NCBI RefSeq assembly: GCF_011305535.1
Contig: NZ_CP049905.1
Span: forward strand, 4,462,001-4,526,000
DNA: 64,000 bases
DNA from: Diaphorobacter sp. HDW4B
Lineage (GTDB): Bacteria; Pseudomonadota; Gammaproteobacteria; Burkholderiales; Burkholderiaceae_C
Direction: 5' to 3'
Under the pieces are notes generated by a model. It was not told the origin of the DNA. It did no database searches and saw only the letters and a list, made by a program, of their open reading frames with translations. A program made the translations under genes and the position numbers. Below, piece after piece: positions 26,022 through 34,566 of this stretch (the first letter of the stretch is position 1; every line of letters begins with the position of its first letter).

Positions 26022-28586
26022 TCAGCTTTGTTGACGCTGGCGGCGTACGCCCATCAAGGCAAAGCCGCCAAGCAGCGCGGACAGCAGCCACAGCGCCCAT
26101 TCGCCCAGCGTCGGCACCGCGGCGGGATCGCTTGCCGCAGGCGTCAGCGTCTTGGCGACGTTGTTGGTCGGCACCGGGTCGGTGGTGGTGCTGCCTGCCG
26201 TGGTCGTGATGGTGACGATCGCCGCATCCTTGGGCGTGAACTTGGTCTCGCAGGTGATGCTTGCTCCCACCGCGAGGCTGGTCACGGGCGACGCTGGTGT
26301 GCAGATGGTGGTTGCACCGGTTGGCGCACCGGTGACCGTGCAGGTTGCATTGTCGGCAACGCTTGGGCCTGCATTCGTGCAGGTGCTGACGAGGGTGGCT
26401 TCCACGCCGGGTGTGCTCATCAATCCTGGAGGCGAGCTAGCCTGCATGTCCGCCATCGGTGGTGTCGTGATCACCGGGGTCTGTCCGACATTGTTGCTTG
26501 GATCAGGATCGGTCGTGGTGCTTGTGGCGGTGGTCACCAGCGTCACTGTGCCGGGTGTGGTGGGCGTGAACGTGGTCTCGCAGGAGATGACTCCGGTGCC
26601 CACAGCCAGTGCGGTCACGGGCGGCGTGGGTGTGCAGATGGTTGTGGCTCCGGTGGGCGCGCCCGTCACCTTGCAGTCGGCTGCTTCTGCGACATCGGGG
26701 CCTGCGTTCGTGCAGGTGCTGGTCACCTTCACGGGCGTGCCGACCGTTGTGGTGATGGTCGTCGGTGTGCTCACCTGCATGTCGGCCAGCGGACGCACAT
26801 ACAGCAGTGTGGGGGCAGCGTCATTGCTCGGGTTGGTGTCCAGCGAACCTGTGGTTGCGGCGGTGGTCGTCAGTGTGACCACTCCTGGTGTGACAGGCAC
26901 GAATGAGGTGGTGCACGAGATCACGCTGTTTGGAGCGAGGTCGGTGGGCGAGGGCGCGCAACTGGTGCTCACGCCCGTCGCATCGGTCGGAATGCCGGTG
27001 ACCGCACAGGTGGCACCGAGCGCCATGTCCGGGCCATCGTTCGTGCACGAGGTGTGGAAAGTGACCGGCGTGCCCTTGCTGACGGATTGCGATGTGGTGC
27101 CTGTGCCGATCAGGTCGACTGCTGGCAGCACGGTCACTTGTGCGGTGCCGGGTGGATTGAGCGCAAAAGTCTCCGTTGTTCCGGGTGTTCCGGCTGTGCC
27201 AGAGCCAAGTGGGCCATTGGTCAACGTTTGCGACGCGTTCATGGGCGCGGGTGCAGACACCTTGACGTCGAGCGACACCGTGCACGAGGCGGTGTTGGCA
27301 GGAAGGTCACCGGCTGTCACTGAAATTTTGTTGCCTCCCAAAGTCGCATTGGCCGTGGTGCTCGCGCCGCAATTGGTCGTGGGTGCGGATGCGACGGTCA
27401 TGCCTGTGGGTAGCGTGTCGGTGAACGTCCAGCCGGTCTTCTGCGCCAGCTCGGTCGTGTTCGTGATGGTGAAGGTCAGAGTGGTTGTCTTGCCATTGGC
27501 CAGTTGTGCGTCGGCAAAGGACTTGTCGAGTTGCGGCGTCAGGTCAAGAATTTTCAGATTGTCGAACGCGCCATCGTTGCCATTGGTTCCCGAAGAGTTG
27601 TTCACGAACTGCATGGCGACTCTGTCGCGCGTGTAGAGAACCGGCTTGTCGCCATAAATCTGCGCTCCGGAGATGACGCCCGAAGCAGGGGCGGTCGCCG
27701 GACACGGGTTGGCGGACTGGCTGTTGAGCTTGGTCAGGTTGGCGTTGCCTGTGCTCAGATCGGTCTTGTCGCCTGTCACATCGTGGATGAGATAGAAATC
27801 GATGTTCGCGTCAACCGGCGAGTGCGCTCCGCCTGCTGTGTATTTGCAGCTCGTCGTGGCCATGGCCACCGAGAACGTGATGAACCGGCCGCCTGCAGGA
27901 ATGGGGATCGGTTGTGTCATCTGCAACTGCACCAAGGGCTTCATCGGCGTATCCCGATTGGTTCGCGTGACGGTGTACGCCGCGATCACATGGTTGCCGG
28001 CGTTGGCTGCCTCGGTACCACCATTGACAAGCACACCGAGTGACTTGGCCAGACGCTGCAATTGGCCCCATGCATTGTTGAGTTTGCCGCCGAACCCGCC
28101 CATGCAGTAGGCAAGGTCATAACCATCGGTGTTGCCGGTACCGTTGGGGTCGTATTCGGCGGCAAGCAAAGCGCCCGTGGGGGCCACTTTGGTGGAGTCC
28201 AGCCACATCCCGTTGCAGAAGTTCTTGTTGAGCCAGAAGGGCACGTTCGGTGGATCGGGACGGGCAATGGCTGCGATTGCGGGAGTCCCCGTATAGGCAA
28301 CGCCCGCTGCCGTGTACTGGAGCGGATCGCCGTTCACATCCAAGGTAGCACTCTTGTACTCGCCGAGCGAGAGTGCTTGGCCTGCAGCAGGAGCGGTTTG
28401 TGGGTTCTCGAAATCCTCTTTGAAGATAGGAGGGTTGTCCGTCGGTATGCCGGGACTGCCCGCCGCAGCCTGTGCAGCCGTCATGCCCAGTGCGAGCATC
28501 ACCCCCAAGCTGGATTGCGTCAGCGTGAACCGAAACCCTGATGTGTCGAGCAGCGCTGTTTTTTTGTTTTTCATTGCATAAGTCAT
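26022..28586 (-). CDS. Large secreted IPTL-CTERM protein with DUF11-like repeats
   Basis: 854 residues. Extended signal peptide (about 1-42, ALGMTAAQAAA). A cysteine-containing N-terminal domain (43-350) of unknown family is followed by a domain starting LDKSFADAQLANGKTTTLTF (about 355-475) and three roughly 105-residue DUF11-type repeats, each with CTNxGPxxAxxAxCxVTGxPT and a closing TTxTDPxPSNN-like end. The C-terminus is an IPTL-CTERM tail: VPTLGEWALWLLSALLGG, then a basic end RRQRQQS. It is probably sorted to and anchored at the cell surface. It points opposite to the sox genes, which it splits; no sulfur role is evident. Confidence 0.85.
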   Translation of the reverse strand: MTYAMKNKKTALLDTSGFRFTLTQSSLGVMLALGMTAAQAAAGSPGIPTDNPPIFKEDFENPQTAPAAGQALSLGEYKSATLDVNGDPLQYTAAGVAYTGTPAIAAIARPDPPNVPFWLNKNFCNGMWLDSTKVAPTGALLAAEYDPNGTGNTDGYDLAYCMGGFGGKLNNAWGQLQRLAKSLGVLVNGGTEAANAGNHVIAAYTVTRTNRDTPMKPLVQLQMTQPIPIPAGGRFITFSVAMATTSCKYTAGGAHSPVDANIDFYLIHDVTGDKTDLSTGNANLTKLNSQSANPCPATAPASGVISGAQIYGDKPVLYTRDRVAMQFVNNSSGTNGNDGAFDNLKILDLTPQLDKSFADAQLANGKTTTLTFTITNTTELAQKTGWTFTDTLPTGMTVASAPTTNCGASTTANATLGGNKISVTAGDLPANTASCTVSLDVKVSAPAPMNASQTLTNGPLGSGTAGTPGTTETFALNPPGTAQVTVLPAVDLIGTGTTSQSVSKGTPVTFHTSCTNDGPDMALGATCAVTGIPTDATGVSTSCAPSPTDLAPNSVISCTTSFVPVTPGVVTLTTTAATTGSLDTNPSNDAAPTLLYVRPLADMQVSTPTTITTTVGTPVKVTSTCTNAGPDVAEAADCKVTGAPTGATTICTPTPPVTALAVGTGVISCETTFTPTTPGTVTLVTTATSTTTDPDPSNNVGQTPVITTPPMADMQASSPPGLMSTPGVEATLVSTCTNAGPSVADNATCTVTGAPTGATTICTPASPVTSLAVGASITCETKFTPKDAAIVTITTTAGSTTTDPVPTNNVAKTLTPAASDPAAVPTLGEWALWLLSALLGGFALMGVRRQRQQS

Positions 28587-28913
28587 AAATGATTACAACA
28601 AACAAGAATAGTTGGTTGTCGATCAGATGTGATGAATTAGTGCACACGCATTGTCAACTGTTGTTATTTTTGCACGATTGTCCATGTGTACGAGTCGTTA
28701 TTGGTGAGCGCTGAGTGTGGTGCGGAGATTCGCATGGCTTACCAGGCAGTCGAATGTCAACTCGGGTAGGCGCGAGAAGGTCATCGGTGGGTGCTTCGTC
28801 AGCCGCTATTCGTTGAATGAATAACGGGGGAAAACCCGTTGGATTTTGATCCATCTCACAGAACATAATCCAACACATAAATACATGCTTATATGTAGAT
28901 AAAGGACAAGACG
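28587..28913. other. Divergent intergenic region, IPTL protein / sox cytochrome
   Basis: 327 bases without a convincing gene, clearly AT-richer than neighbours. Near the sox side there is TACAT-N6-ATGTA (28882-28897), inside a looser CACAT-N12-ATATG arrangement that resembles the 22-bp palindrome found at 24351 and 45478. The sox transcript probably starts here because soxC and later genes have only short gaps. Exact promoter elements could not be assigned by eye. Confidence 0.4.
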
Positions 28914-29240
28914 ATGAAGCAGATTCGCAAGTACTTCGTGGCCGCAGCCTGTGTGATGGGTGGTTTGACAGTGGCAGCTCCGAGCTGGGCCAATCTGGCT
29001 TTGGCGCAGAAAAATGCCTGCATGGCCTGCCACACGGTCGACAAGAAGCTGGTCGGCCCTGCCTATCAGGACGTGGCCAAGAAGTACGCGGGTCAGGCCG
29101 ATGCGCAAGCTGCGCTGGCCAAGAGCATCAAAGCGGGTGGCTCAGGCAAGTGGGGCCCTGTGCCCATGCCTCCTCAGGCAGCACTCAGCGATGCCGATGC
29201 GAGCACGCTGGCTGCGTGGATTCTGGGTGGCTCCAAGTAA
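28914..29240 (+). CDS. Periplasmic class I cytochrome c (c551/c8 type) of the sox operon
   Basis: 108 residues: signal peptide to about ASWAN (residue 26), then one haem site C36-M-A-C-H40 and a likely Met ligand in GPVPMPPQ. The mature sequence is closely similar to the second haem domain of SoxD encoded 2 kb downstream (shared KNACxACH, VGPxxxDxAKKxAGQ, GGSGxWGxVPMPPQ), so one looks like a duplicate of the other. A natural role is electron acceptor for SoxCD or SoxAX. Gap to soxC is 72 bases. Confidence 0.9.
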   Translation: MKQIRKYFVAAACVMGGLTVAAPSWANLALAQKNACMACHTVDKKLVGPAYQDVAKKYAGQADAQAALAKSIKAGGSGKWGPVPMPPQAALSDADASTLAAWILGGSK

Positions 29241-29312
29241 TCCCATCAGCGCCAGTCCGAAGCAGCTTTGTTCTTTCTTCGTGACGGGCTTGTGAAGACC
29301 TGAGGAAAACTC

Positions 29313-30665
29313 ATGCATAACCAAATGACAGGTCGGGTGCGAAAGGCACCGGAAAATTTTGTCCAGGGAGACGGCGTCGCCAAAGTGTTTGCCGAGGCGA
29401 AGGCAGGGCGTCGCAGCTTCATCCGCAGTGCGTTTGCGGCGGCTGCGGCGGGCGCTGCCACGACGGCGTTTGCGCAGAACGGCCAGAACGTGGGCGAGGG
29501 CGATCCGAACATTCTGGAATTGCCCGCGCATACCAAGGGGCTGGGCCAGCCCGTCGCGGCAGAAGGTTACGGCAAGCCGTCGAAATACGAGGTCAATGTG
29601 CAGCGTCGCCCAAGCCCGGGTCTGACGCAGACACGTCAGGCATCGGTGTCGTTCGCGCCGCTGCAGTCGCTGTTCGGCATCGTCACGCCGAGCGGTCTGC
29701 ACTTCGAGCGTCACCATCAGGGCTGGTGGGACATCGATCCGTCCAAGCATCGCCTCATGGTGAACGGCCTCGTGAAGAACCCCAAGGTGTTCACGATGGA
29801 CGAACTGATGCGCTTGCCATCGGTGTCGCGCTTTCACTTCATCGAATGCGGTGCCAACACCGGCATGGAATGGGGCAACGTGGCCGTGCCTACCGTGCAG
29901 TACACGCACGGCATGATTTCGTGCAGCGAGTTCACCGGTGTGCCGCTGATCACGTTGCTGGAGATGGCCGGTGCTGATCTGAAGAAGGGCAAGTTCATTC
30001 TGGCCGAAGGTGCGGACGGCTCGTCGATGACGCGCACGATTCCGATCGAGCTGATCACGTCGGGCGAGGTGATCGTCGCCTACGGTCAGAACGGCGAGAT
30101 GCTGCGGCCCGAGCAAGGCTATCCGCTGCGTCTGGTGGTGCCGGGCGTGCAGGGCGTGAGCTGGGTGAAGTATCTGCGCCGCATCGAAGTGGGTGATGCG
30201 CCGTATGCGGCCAAGGATGAGGCGGTGCACTACATCGACCTGATGCCGGATGGCCAGCATCGCCAATATTCGAGCATTCAGGAATGCAAGAGCGTGGTGA
30301 CCACGCCTTCGGGCGGGCAGATGCTGCTGGACAAGGGCTTCTACAACATCACGGGGCTGGCGTGGTCCGGTTGTGGCAAGGTCAAGCGTGTGGATGTGAG
30401 TGTGGACGGCGGTCGCAACTGGCGCACCGCGCGCCTCGAAGGTCCGGTGATGAGCAAATGCCTCACGCGCTTCAACATCGACTGGGTGTGGGACGGCAAG
30501 CCCGCCATCATCCAGAGCCGCGCGATGGACGAGACCGGCTACGTGCAGCCGACGTATCAGCAGATGCGTGCGGTGCGCGGCACGCGTTCGATCTATCACA
30601 ACAACTCGATTCAGTCCTGGGCGCTGCGTGAGGACGGGGAGGTGGTCAATGTCCAGCTCGCGTAA
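29313..30665 (+). CDS. soxC: SoxC, molybdenum subunit of sulfane dehydrogenase
   Basis: 450 residues. Twin-arginine signal around AGRRSFIRSAF (R33-R34) with a hydrophobic stretch to about 54, fitting export of a folded molybdenum protein. Sulfite-oxidase fold with the molybdenum-ligand Cys179 in HFIECGANTGMEW; the dimerisation domain follows (LAWSGCGKVKRVDVSVDGG). With SoxD it removes six electrons from the SoxY-bound sulfane sulfur, which allows thiosulfate oxidation without sulfur globules. soxD starts 17 bases before its end. Confidence 0.96.
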   Translation: MHNQMTGRVRKAPENFVQGDGVAKVFAEAKAGRRSFIRSAFAAAAAGAATTAFAQNGQNVGEGDPNILELPAHTKGLGQPVAAEGYGKPSKYEVNVQRRPSPGLTQTRQASVSFAPLQSLFGIVTPSGLHFERHHQGWWDIDPSKHRLMVNGLVKNPKVFTMDELMRLPSVSRFHFIECGANTGMEWGNVAVPTVQYTHGMISCSEFTGVPLITLLEMAGADLKKGKFILAEGADGSSMTRTIPIELITSGEVIVAYGQNGEMLRPEQGYPLRLVVPGVQGVSWVKYLRRIEVGDAPYAAKDEAVHYIDLMPDGQHRQYSSIQECKSVVTTPSGGQMLLDKGFYNITGLAWSGCGKVKRVDVSVDGGRNWRTARLEGPVMSKCLTRFNIDWVWDGKPAIIQSRAMDETGYVQPTYQQMRAVRGTRSIYHNNSIQSWALREDGEVVNVQLA

Positions 30666-31737
30666 AGCCATGATGATGAAGACCGCTGTTGCAGCATCTC
30701 TGTCGGGATTGTTGGTTGCAGGCGCGTGGGCGCAAGGCGCTTCTGCCGAGAAGTTTCCGGGCGTGGGCCGCAATGCGACGGCCAAGGAAGTGCAGGCCTG
30801 GGACATCGACGTGCGCCCCGATTTCAAGGGTCTGCCCAAGGGTTCGGGCTCGGTCGAAAAGGGACAGGACGTATGGGAGGCCAAGTGCGCTTCGTGTCAC
30901 GGCGTGTTCGGTGAGTCCAACGAAGTGTTCTCGCCGCTGATCGGCGGAACCACCAAGGACGACATCAAGACCGGCAACGTCGCGCGTCTGAAGGATGCAT
31001 CGTTCCCCGGTCGCACGACCTTCATGAAGGTGCCGACGATCTCGACCGTTTGGGATTACATCAACCGCGCCATGCCGTGGAATGCGCCCAAGTCGCTGTC
31101 GCACGATGAGGTGTATGCGGTTACCGCCTACATGCTGAATTTGGCCGATATCGTGCCGCCGGACTTCACGCTCTCCGACAAGAACATTGCCGAGGTGCAG
31201 GCCCGCATGCCCAATCGCAACGGCATGACGACCGAACATGCGATGTGGCCCGGCACCGAGTTCACCCAGAAGGCCGTCAAGCCCGATGTGAAGGCAGTCG
31301 CTTGCATGAGCAACTGCGGGCCTGAGCCGCAGGTGCGCTCCAAGCTCCCCGATCACGCCAGCAACAACCACGGCAATCTGGCGGACCAGAATCGCCCCGT
31401 GGGTGCGCAGCATGGCGTGCAGACCGATTCAGCGGCCAAGCCCGCTGCGGCAGCGGCTCCTGCCATCAAAGCGGCAACGGGTGGTGCGGGTGGCGCGCCT
31501 ACAGCGCTGCTGGAGAAGAACGCCTGCATCGCTTGTCACGGCATGGACCAGAAGATCGTCGGTCCGAGCTTTGGCGACATCGCCAAGAAGCATGCGGGGC
31601 AGGTTGACTATCTGGTCGGCAAGATCAAGAACGGCGGCTCGGGCGTGTGGGGCAATGTCCCAATGCCCCCACAGCCTGGTATGAGTGATGATGAGGCCAA
31701 GTCCATCGCGAACTGGCTGGCTGGTTCAGCCAAGTAA
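30649..31737 (+). CDS. soxD: SoxD, dihaem cytochrome c subunit of sulfane dehydrogenase
   Basis: 362 residues from the ATG at 30649 (GGAGG six bases upstream); the ATG cluster at 30670 is an alternative. Signal peptide to about residue 33. First haem C80-A-S-C-H84 in the SoxD-specific domain, conserved CMSNC (219-223), an Ala/Pro-rich hinge (about 261-286), then a second haem domain with C293-I-A-C-H297. The second domain is closely related to the free cytochrome at 28914. Accepts electrons from SoxC. The start lies inside soxC, so the two are translationally coupled. Confidence 0.95.
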   Translation: MSSSRKAMMMKTAVAASLSGLLVAGAWAQGASAEKFPGVGRNATAKEVQAWDIDVRPDFKGLPKGSGSVEKGQDVWEAKCASCHGVFGESNEVFSPLIGGTTKDDIKTGNVARLKDASFPGRTTFMKVPTISTVWDYINRAMPWNAPKSLSHDEVYAVTAYMLNLADIVPPDFTLSDKNIAEVQARMPNRNGMTTEHAMWPGTEFTQKAVKPDVKAVACMSNCGPEPQVRSKLPDHASNNHGNLADQNRPVGAQHGVQTDSAAKPAAAAAPAIKAATGGAGGAPTALLEKNACIACHGMDQKIVGPSFGDIAKKHAGQVDYLVGKIKNGGSGVWGNVPMPPQPGMSDDEAKSIANWLAGSAK

Positions 31738-31778
31738 GTGAAAAGCGGTTGGACGAGGTTTCAGGAATTTTTGAGTCG

Positions 31779-31803
31779 TTTGAATTTTTTGAATCTTTTG
31801 AAT
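31779..31803. repeat. Three direct TTTGAAT repeats with 9-base period
   Basis: TTTGAAT occurs at 31779-31785, 31788-31794 and 31797-31803, exactly nine bases apart, in the 105-base gap between soxD and soxY. The surrounding bases are T-rich. It may be a regulator-binding array, an AU-rich RNA processing site or slippage. Confidence 0.5.
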
Positions 31804-31842
31804 ACGCAACGAATCCACATACGAATTGCAAGGAGAGAAGAC

Positions 31843-32298
31843 ATGATTTCACGTAGACAAGCAGTGAAGAACTCCGCCGCGGTGACGGGCATGCTGCTCG
31901 CCGCAGGCATGTTGCCGCAGTCGGCTTTCGCCTTCAACAAGGCGGCGTTCGACGCCAAGACCGTGGCCGACGTGATGAAGGCCATGGGCGCGGGCGCACC
32001 CACCGAGAGCAAGGACGTGACGCTGACCGCGCCCGACATCGCCGAAAACGGCGCGGTCGTGCCGCTGGGTGCCGCCACGTCGCTGGCCGGTGTGAAGCAC
32101 ATGCTCATTCTGGTCGAGAAGAACCCCAACACCATGGTGGCGTCGTTCGACGTGAGCGATGCGGTGGATGCCAACTTCCTCACGCGCGCCAAGCTCGGTC
32201 AGACCTCCGACGTGTACGCGGTTGCCATCACCAACGATGGCAAGGCGCTGTATGCGAAGAAGGAAGTCAAGGTCACTCTGGGTGGCTGCGGCGGCTGA
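31843..32298 (+). CDS. soxY: SoxY, sulfur-carrier subunit
   Basis: 151 residues from the ATG at 31843 with AAGGAG eight bases upstream. Twin-arginine signal MISRRQAVKNSAAVTG, cleavage near FAF (about residue 31). The chain ends in the swinging-arm motif GGCGG, where the Cys carries the thiosulfate-derived intermediates. SoxY has no other Cys in its mature part. It pairs with SoxZ, encoded 51 bases downstream, and the complex is probably exported together through Tat because SoxZ lacks a signal. Confidence 0.97.
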   Translation: MISRRQAVKNSAAVTGMLLAAGMLPQSAFAFNKAAFDAKTVADVMKAMGAGAPTESKDVTLTAPDIAENGAVVPLGAATSLAGVKHMLILVEKNPNTMVASFDVSDAVDANFLTRAKLGQTSDVYAVAITNDGKALYAKKEVKVTLGGCGG

Positions 32299-32349
32299 TG
32301 CGCGCACCGGAACATATCCACACTGAATTGAAAAATCAAGGAGAAGAAC

Positions 32350-32661
32350 ATGCCTGATCCGATGCGCATTCGTGCCCAAGCTGCTGGCGACAAAGTCACC
32401 GTCCGCGTTCTGATGTCCCATGAAATGGAAACCGGTCAACGCAAGGACGCGAGTGGCCAGGTGATCCCTGCCTGGTACATCCAGGACGTGAGTGCTTCGC
32501 TCAACGGCAAGCCGGTTTTCCGCGCCGAATGGGGTCCCGCTGTTTCCAAGAATCCGTTCCTGCAGTTCAATCTGAAGGGCGCGAAAGCGGGCGACAAGCT
32601 GTCTGTTACCTGGAAGGACAACAAGGGCGAAACCCGCACCGACGAAGCGACGGTGAGTTAA
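32350..32661 (+). CDS. soxZ: SoxZ, partner of the sulfur carrier
   Basis: 103 residues, no signal peptide, beta-sandwich protein of normal family length (MPDPMRIRAQAAGDKVTVRV, then LMSHEMETGQRKDASGQVIP and FISW-type end replaced by LSVTWKDNKGETRTDEATVS). It forms the heterodimer with SoxY that presents the Cys arm to SoxAX, SoxB and SoxCD. Ribosome-binding site AAGGAG is well placed. A hairpin lies just after the stop (32668). Confidence 0.96.
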   Translation: MPDPMRIRAQAAGDKVTVRVLMSHEMETGQRKDASGQVIPAWYIQDVSASLNGKPVFRAEWGPAVSKNPFLQFNLKGAKAGDKLSVTWKDNKGETRTDEATVS

Positions 32662-32667
32662 GCCTTC

Positions 32668-32690
32668 CCCCCTCTCTCTTCGGGAGGGGG
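32668..32690 (+). other. GC-rich hairpin between soxZ and soxA
   Basis: CCCCCTCTC (32668-32676) pairs with GGGAGGGGG (32682-32690) over nine bases (one G-T pair), five-base loop, six bases after the soxZ stop. No T-tract follows, so it is more likely an mRNA processing or stabilising element than a terminator. The 183-base soxZ-soxA gap is the longest inside soxCDYZA and contains no other convincing gene. Confidence 0.55.
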
Positions 32691-32844
32691 AGACCACCGG
32701 CGCGGCGGGGCGGCCCATGCGCGGTGGTTGCTGGCCCAGGGCCGGGCTCTATCAAACGGCATGACGGATCGCAGCATAGCGACGCAGCCATGGACCGAGA
32801 CACAAGCGGTCACCAGATTTCCCACAACAACAACGGAGACACCC

Positions 32845-33666
32845 ATGAGACGCTCAACGAAAGGCCTTGTGCCGTTTGCTGCGGTCGCGACGATGTCGCT
32901 GCTGTGCGCGCTCCAGCCCGCAGCAGCGCAGAAGAGCACGGCGGATGGCATCGCGGAATACCGCGAAATGCTGCAGGACGGCAATCCCGCCGAACTGTTC
33001 GAGATGAAAGGGGAAGAGCTCTGGAAACAGAAGCGCGGCCCCAAGAACGCCTCCATGGAACGCTGCGATCTGGGCAAGGGCCCCGGCGTGGTGAAGGGTG
33101 TCTTCGTCGAGCTGCCGCGCTACTTTGCCGATACCAGCAAGGTGCAGGATCTGGAGTCGCGCCTGCTCACCTGCATGGAAACGTTGCAGGGTCTGGATGC
33201 CAAGAAGATTGCCGCAACGCCTTTCGGCAAGGACGAGCAGAAGAACATGGAAGGGTTGGTGGCCTGGATTTCTGCCGAATCCAAGGGATTGAAGTTCAAT
33301 CTCTCGCAAGCCCATCCGCAAGAAAAACAGATGTATGAAGTGGGCAAGCGCATGTTCTACATGCGCGGCGGCCCGCATGATTTTGCGTGTGCCACATGCC
33401 ATGCGGCGGACGACAAGCGCATCCGCCTGCAGGACCTTCCCAACCTCACCAAGAACCCGGGCGCGGCCGCGGGCTTTGGTGCTTGGCCTGCGTATCGTGT
33501 TTCGTCCGGAGAGCTTTGGAGCATGCAGCGTCGTTTGAATGACTGCTTCCGCCAACAGCGCTTTCCATACCCCGGTTATGCGAGCGACGCCACGATTGCG
33601 CTGGGCGTGTTTCTGGGCGTGAACGGCAAGGGCGGCGAAGCTACGGCTCCGTCCATCAAGCGATAA
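32845..33666 (+). CDS. soxA: SoxA, thiosulfate-binding cytochrome c subunit (single-haem type)
   Basis: 273 residues from the ATG at 32845. Signal peptide to about residue 28 (LQPAAAQ). The first cytochrome-like domain has lost its haem motif but keeps C74 and C110, a likely disulfide; the second has C182-A-T-C-H186. Arg230-x3-Cys234 in SMQRRLNDCFRQQR matches the Arg-Cys pair of the active site in which the Cys is both haem ligand and sulfur acceptor. With SoxX it couples thiosulfate to SoxY. soxX follows after 15 bases. Confidence 0.95.
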   Translation: MRRSTKGLVPFAAVATMSLLCALQPAAAQKSTADGIAEYREMLQDGNPAELFEMKGEELWKQKRGPKNASMERCDLGKGPGVVKGVFVELPRYFADTSKVQDLESRLLTCMETLQGLDAKKIAATPFGKDEQKNMEGLVAWISAESKGLKFNLSQAHPQEKQMYEVGKRMFYMRGGPHDFACATCHAADDKRIRLQDLPNLTKNPGAAAGFGAWPAYRVSSGELWSMQRRLNDCFRQQRFPYPGYASDATIALGVFLGVNGKGGEATAPSIKR

Positions 33667-33681
33667 GGCAGGAGAAGCACT

Positions 33682-34338
33682 ATGCAAAAACGCAATCACT
33701 GGCTGCCTGTTCTGGGCGTTGCCTCTTCGCTTATCGTGCTGGGCTGTGCTTCGGTGGACAGCTCTGCCGACATCGACAAACTCACGCAGCAGATCGTGAC
33801 CGCATCGTTTCGCGACCAAGGCATTGCCAAGGTCGATCGCTTGAAGCAGGACGAATCGAATGCTGCCTGCAGCGCTGCCGATGTGGCCGGAAAACCCATC
33901 GATGCCAAACTCAGCGCCAAGATCGAGGCCGACAACCTCAAGACCGTGCAATGGCCCGCAGGCGGCAAGTTCGTGGGCGACTGGAAAGAAGGCGAGAAGC
34001 TCGCGCAGAACGGTCGCGGCATGACCTGGACCGACAAGATCGGCGACGCCAATGGCGGCAACTGCTACAACTGCCACCAGATCAGCAAGCAGGAAATCTC
34101 CTTCGGCACGCTGGGCCCCAGCCTTTACAACTACGGCAAGATCCGCGGCATCACCGATCCGAACAGTCCAGAGGCCAAAGCCATCGTCGAATACACCTGG
34201 GGCAAGATATGGAATGCCAAGGCCTACAACGCCTGCTCCGGCATGCCAAGATTCGGACATGAAAAAATCCTGACCGAAAAACAGGTGCAGGATCTGCTCG
34301 CGTTGCTGGTGGATCCCAACTCACCAGTCAACAAGTAG
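33682..34338 (+). CDS. soxX: SoxX, monohaem cytochrome c subunit, predicted lipoprotein
   Basis: 218 residues. The signal sequence ends in SLIVLGCAS with Cys22 in a lipobox, so this SoxX should be membrane-anchored, unlike the soluble form in Paracoccus. About 90 residues precede the haem domain and contain a free Cys63; the haem site is C128-Y-N-C-H132 and the likely Met ligand is in CSGMPRFG (M188). SoxX pairs with SoxA. Long N-terminal extensions occur in some SoxX subfamilies. Operon position between soxA and soxB is regular. Confidence 0.93.
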   Translation: MQKRNHWLPVLGVASSLIVLGCASVDSSADIDKLTQQIVTASFRDQGIAKVDRLKQDESNAACSAADVAGKPIDAKLSAKIEADNLKTVQWPAGGKFVGDWKEGEKLAQNGRGMTWTDKIGDANGGNCYNCHQISKQEISFGTLGPSLYNYGKIRGITDPNSPEAKAIVEYTWGKIWNAKAYNACSGMPRFGHEKILTEKQVQDLLALLVDPNSPVNK

Positions 34339-34566
34339 CTAGGTCTTTGATTCCCGCCGAAGGCGCAACACACAACGAAGCGTTAACCCAAGCAGGAATC
34401 AACCCCCACAACGCCAAGACAGCCCTTCAGACGCGACGCGAAGCCGCAGACAGTATGTTCATACGGCAAGGCGTCGCAACAAAGTATGAAGGGCTGTATT
34501 GGCGCCTCAAAACGAATGACCAATCGAAGCCGCAAGGCTTCGCAACAAGCAAAGAAAAGAAGAAAA

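Noticed and set aside
32845-33666. Loss of the first haem motif in SoxA considered as a mutation or frameshift
   Set aside because: The frame is intact, and single-haem SoxA with two structural cysteines is a known subfamily.
34453-34464. GTATG-TT-CATAC palindrome before soxB as an operator
   Set aside because: Short, only seen once, and inside an operon gap; no partner site found.
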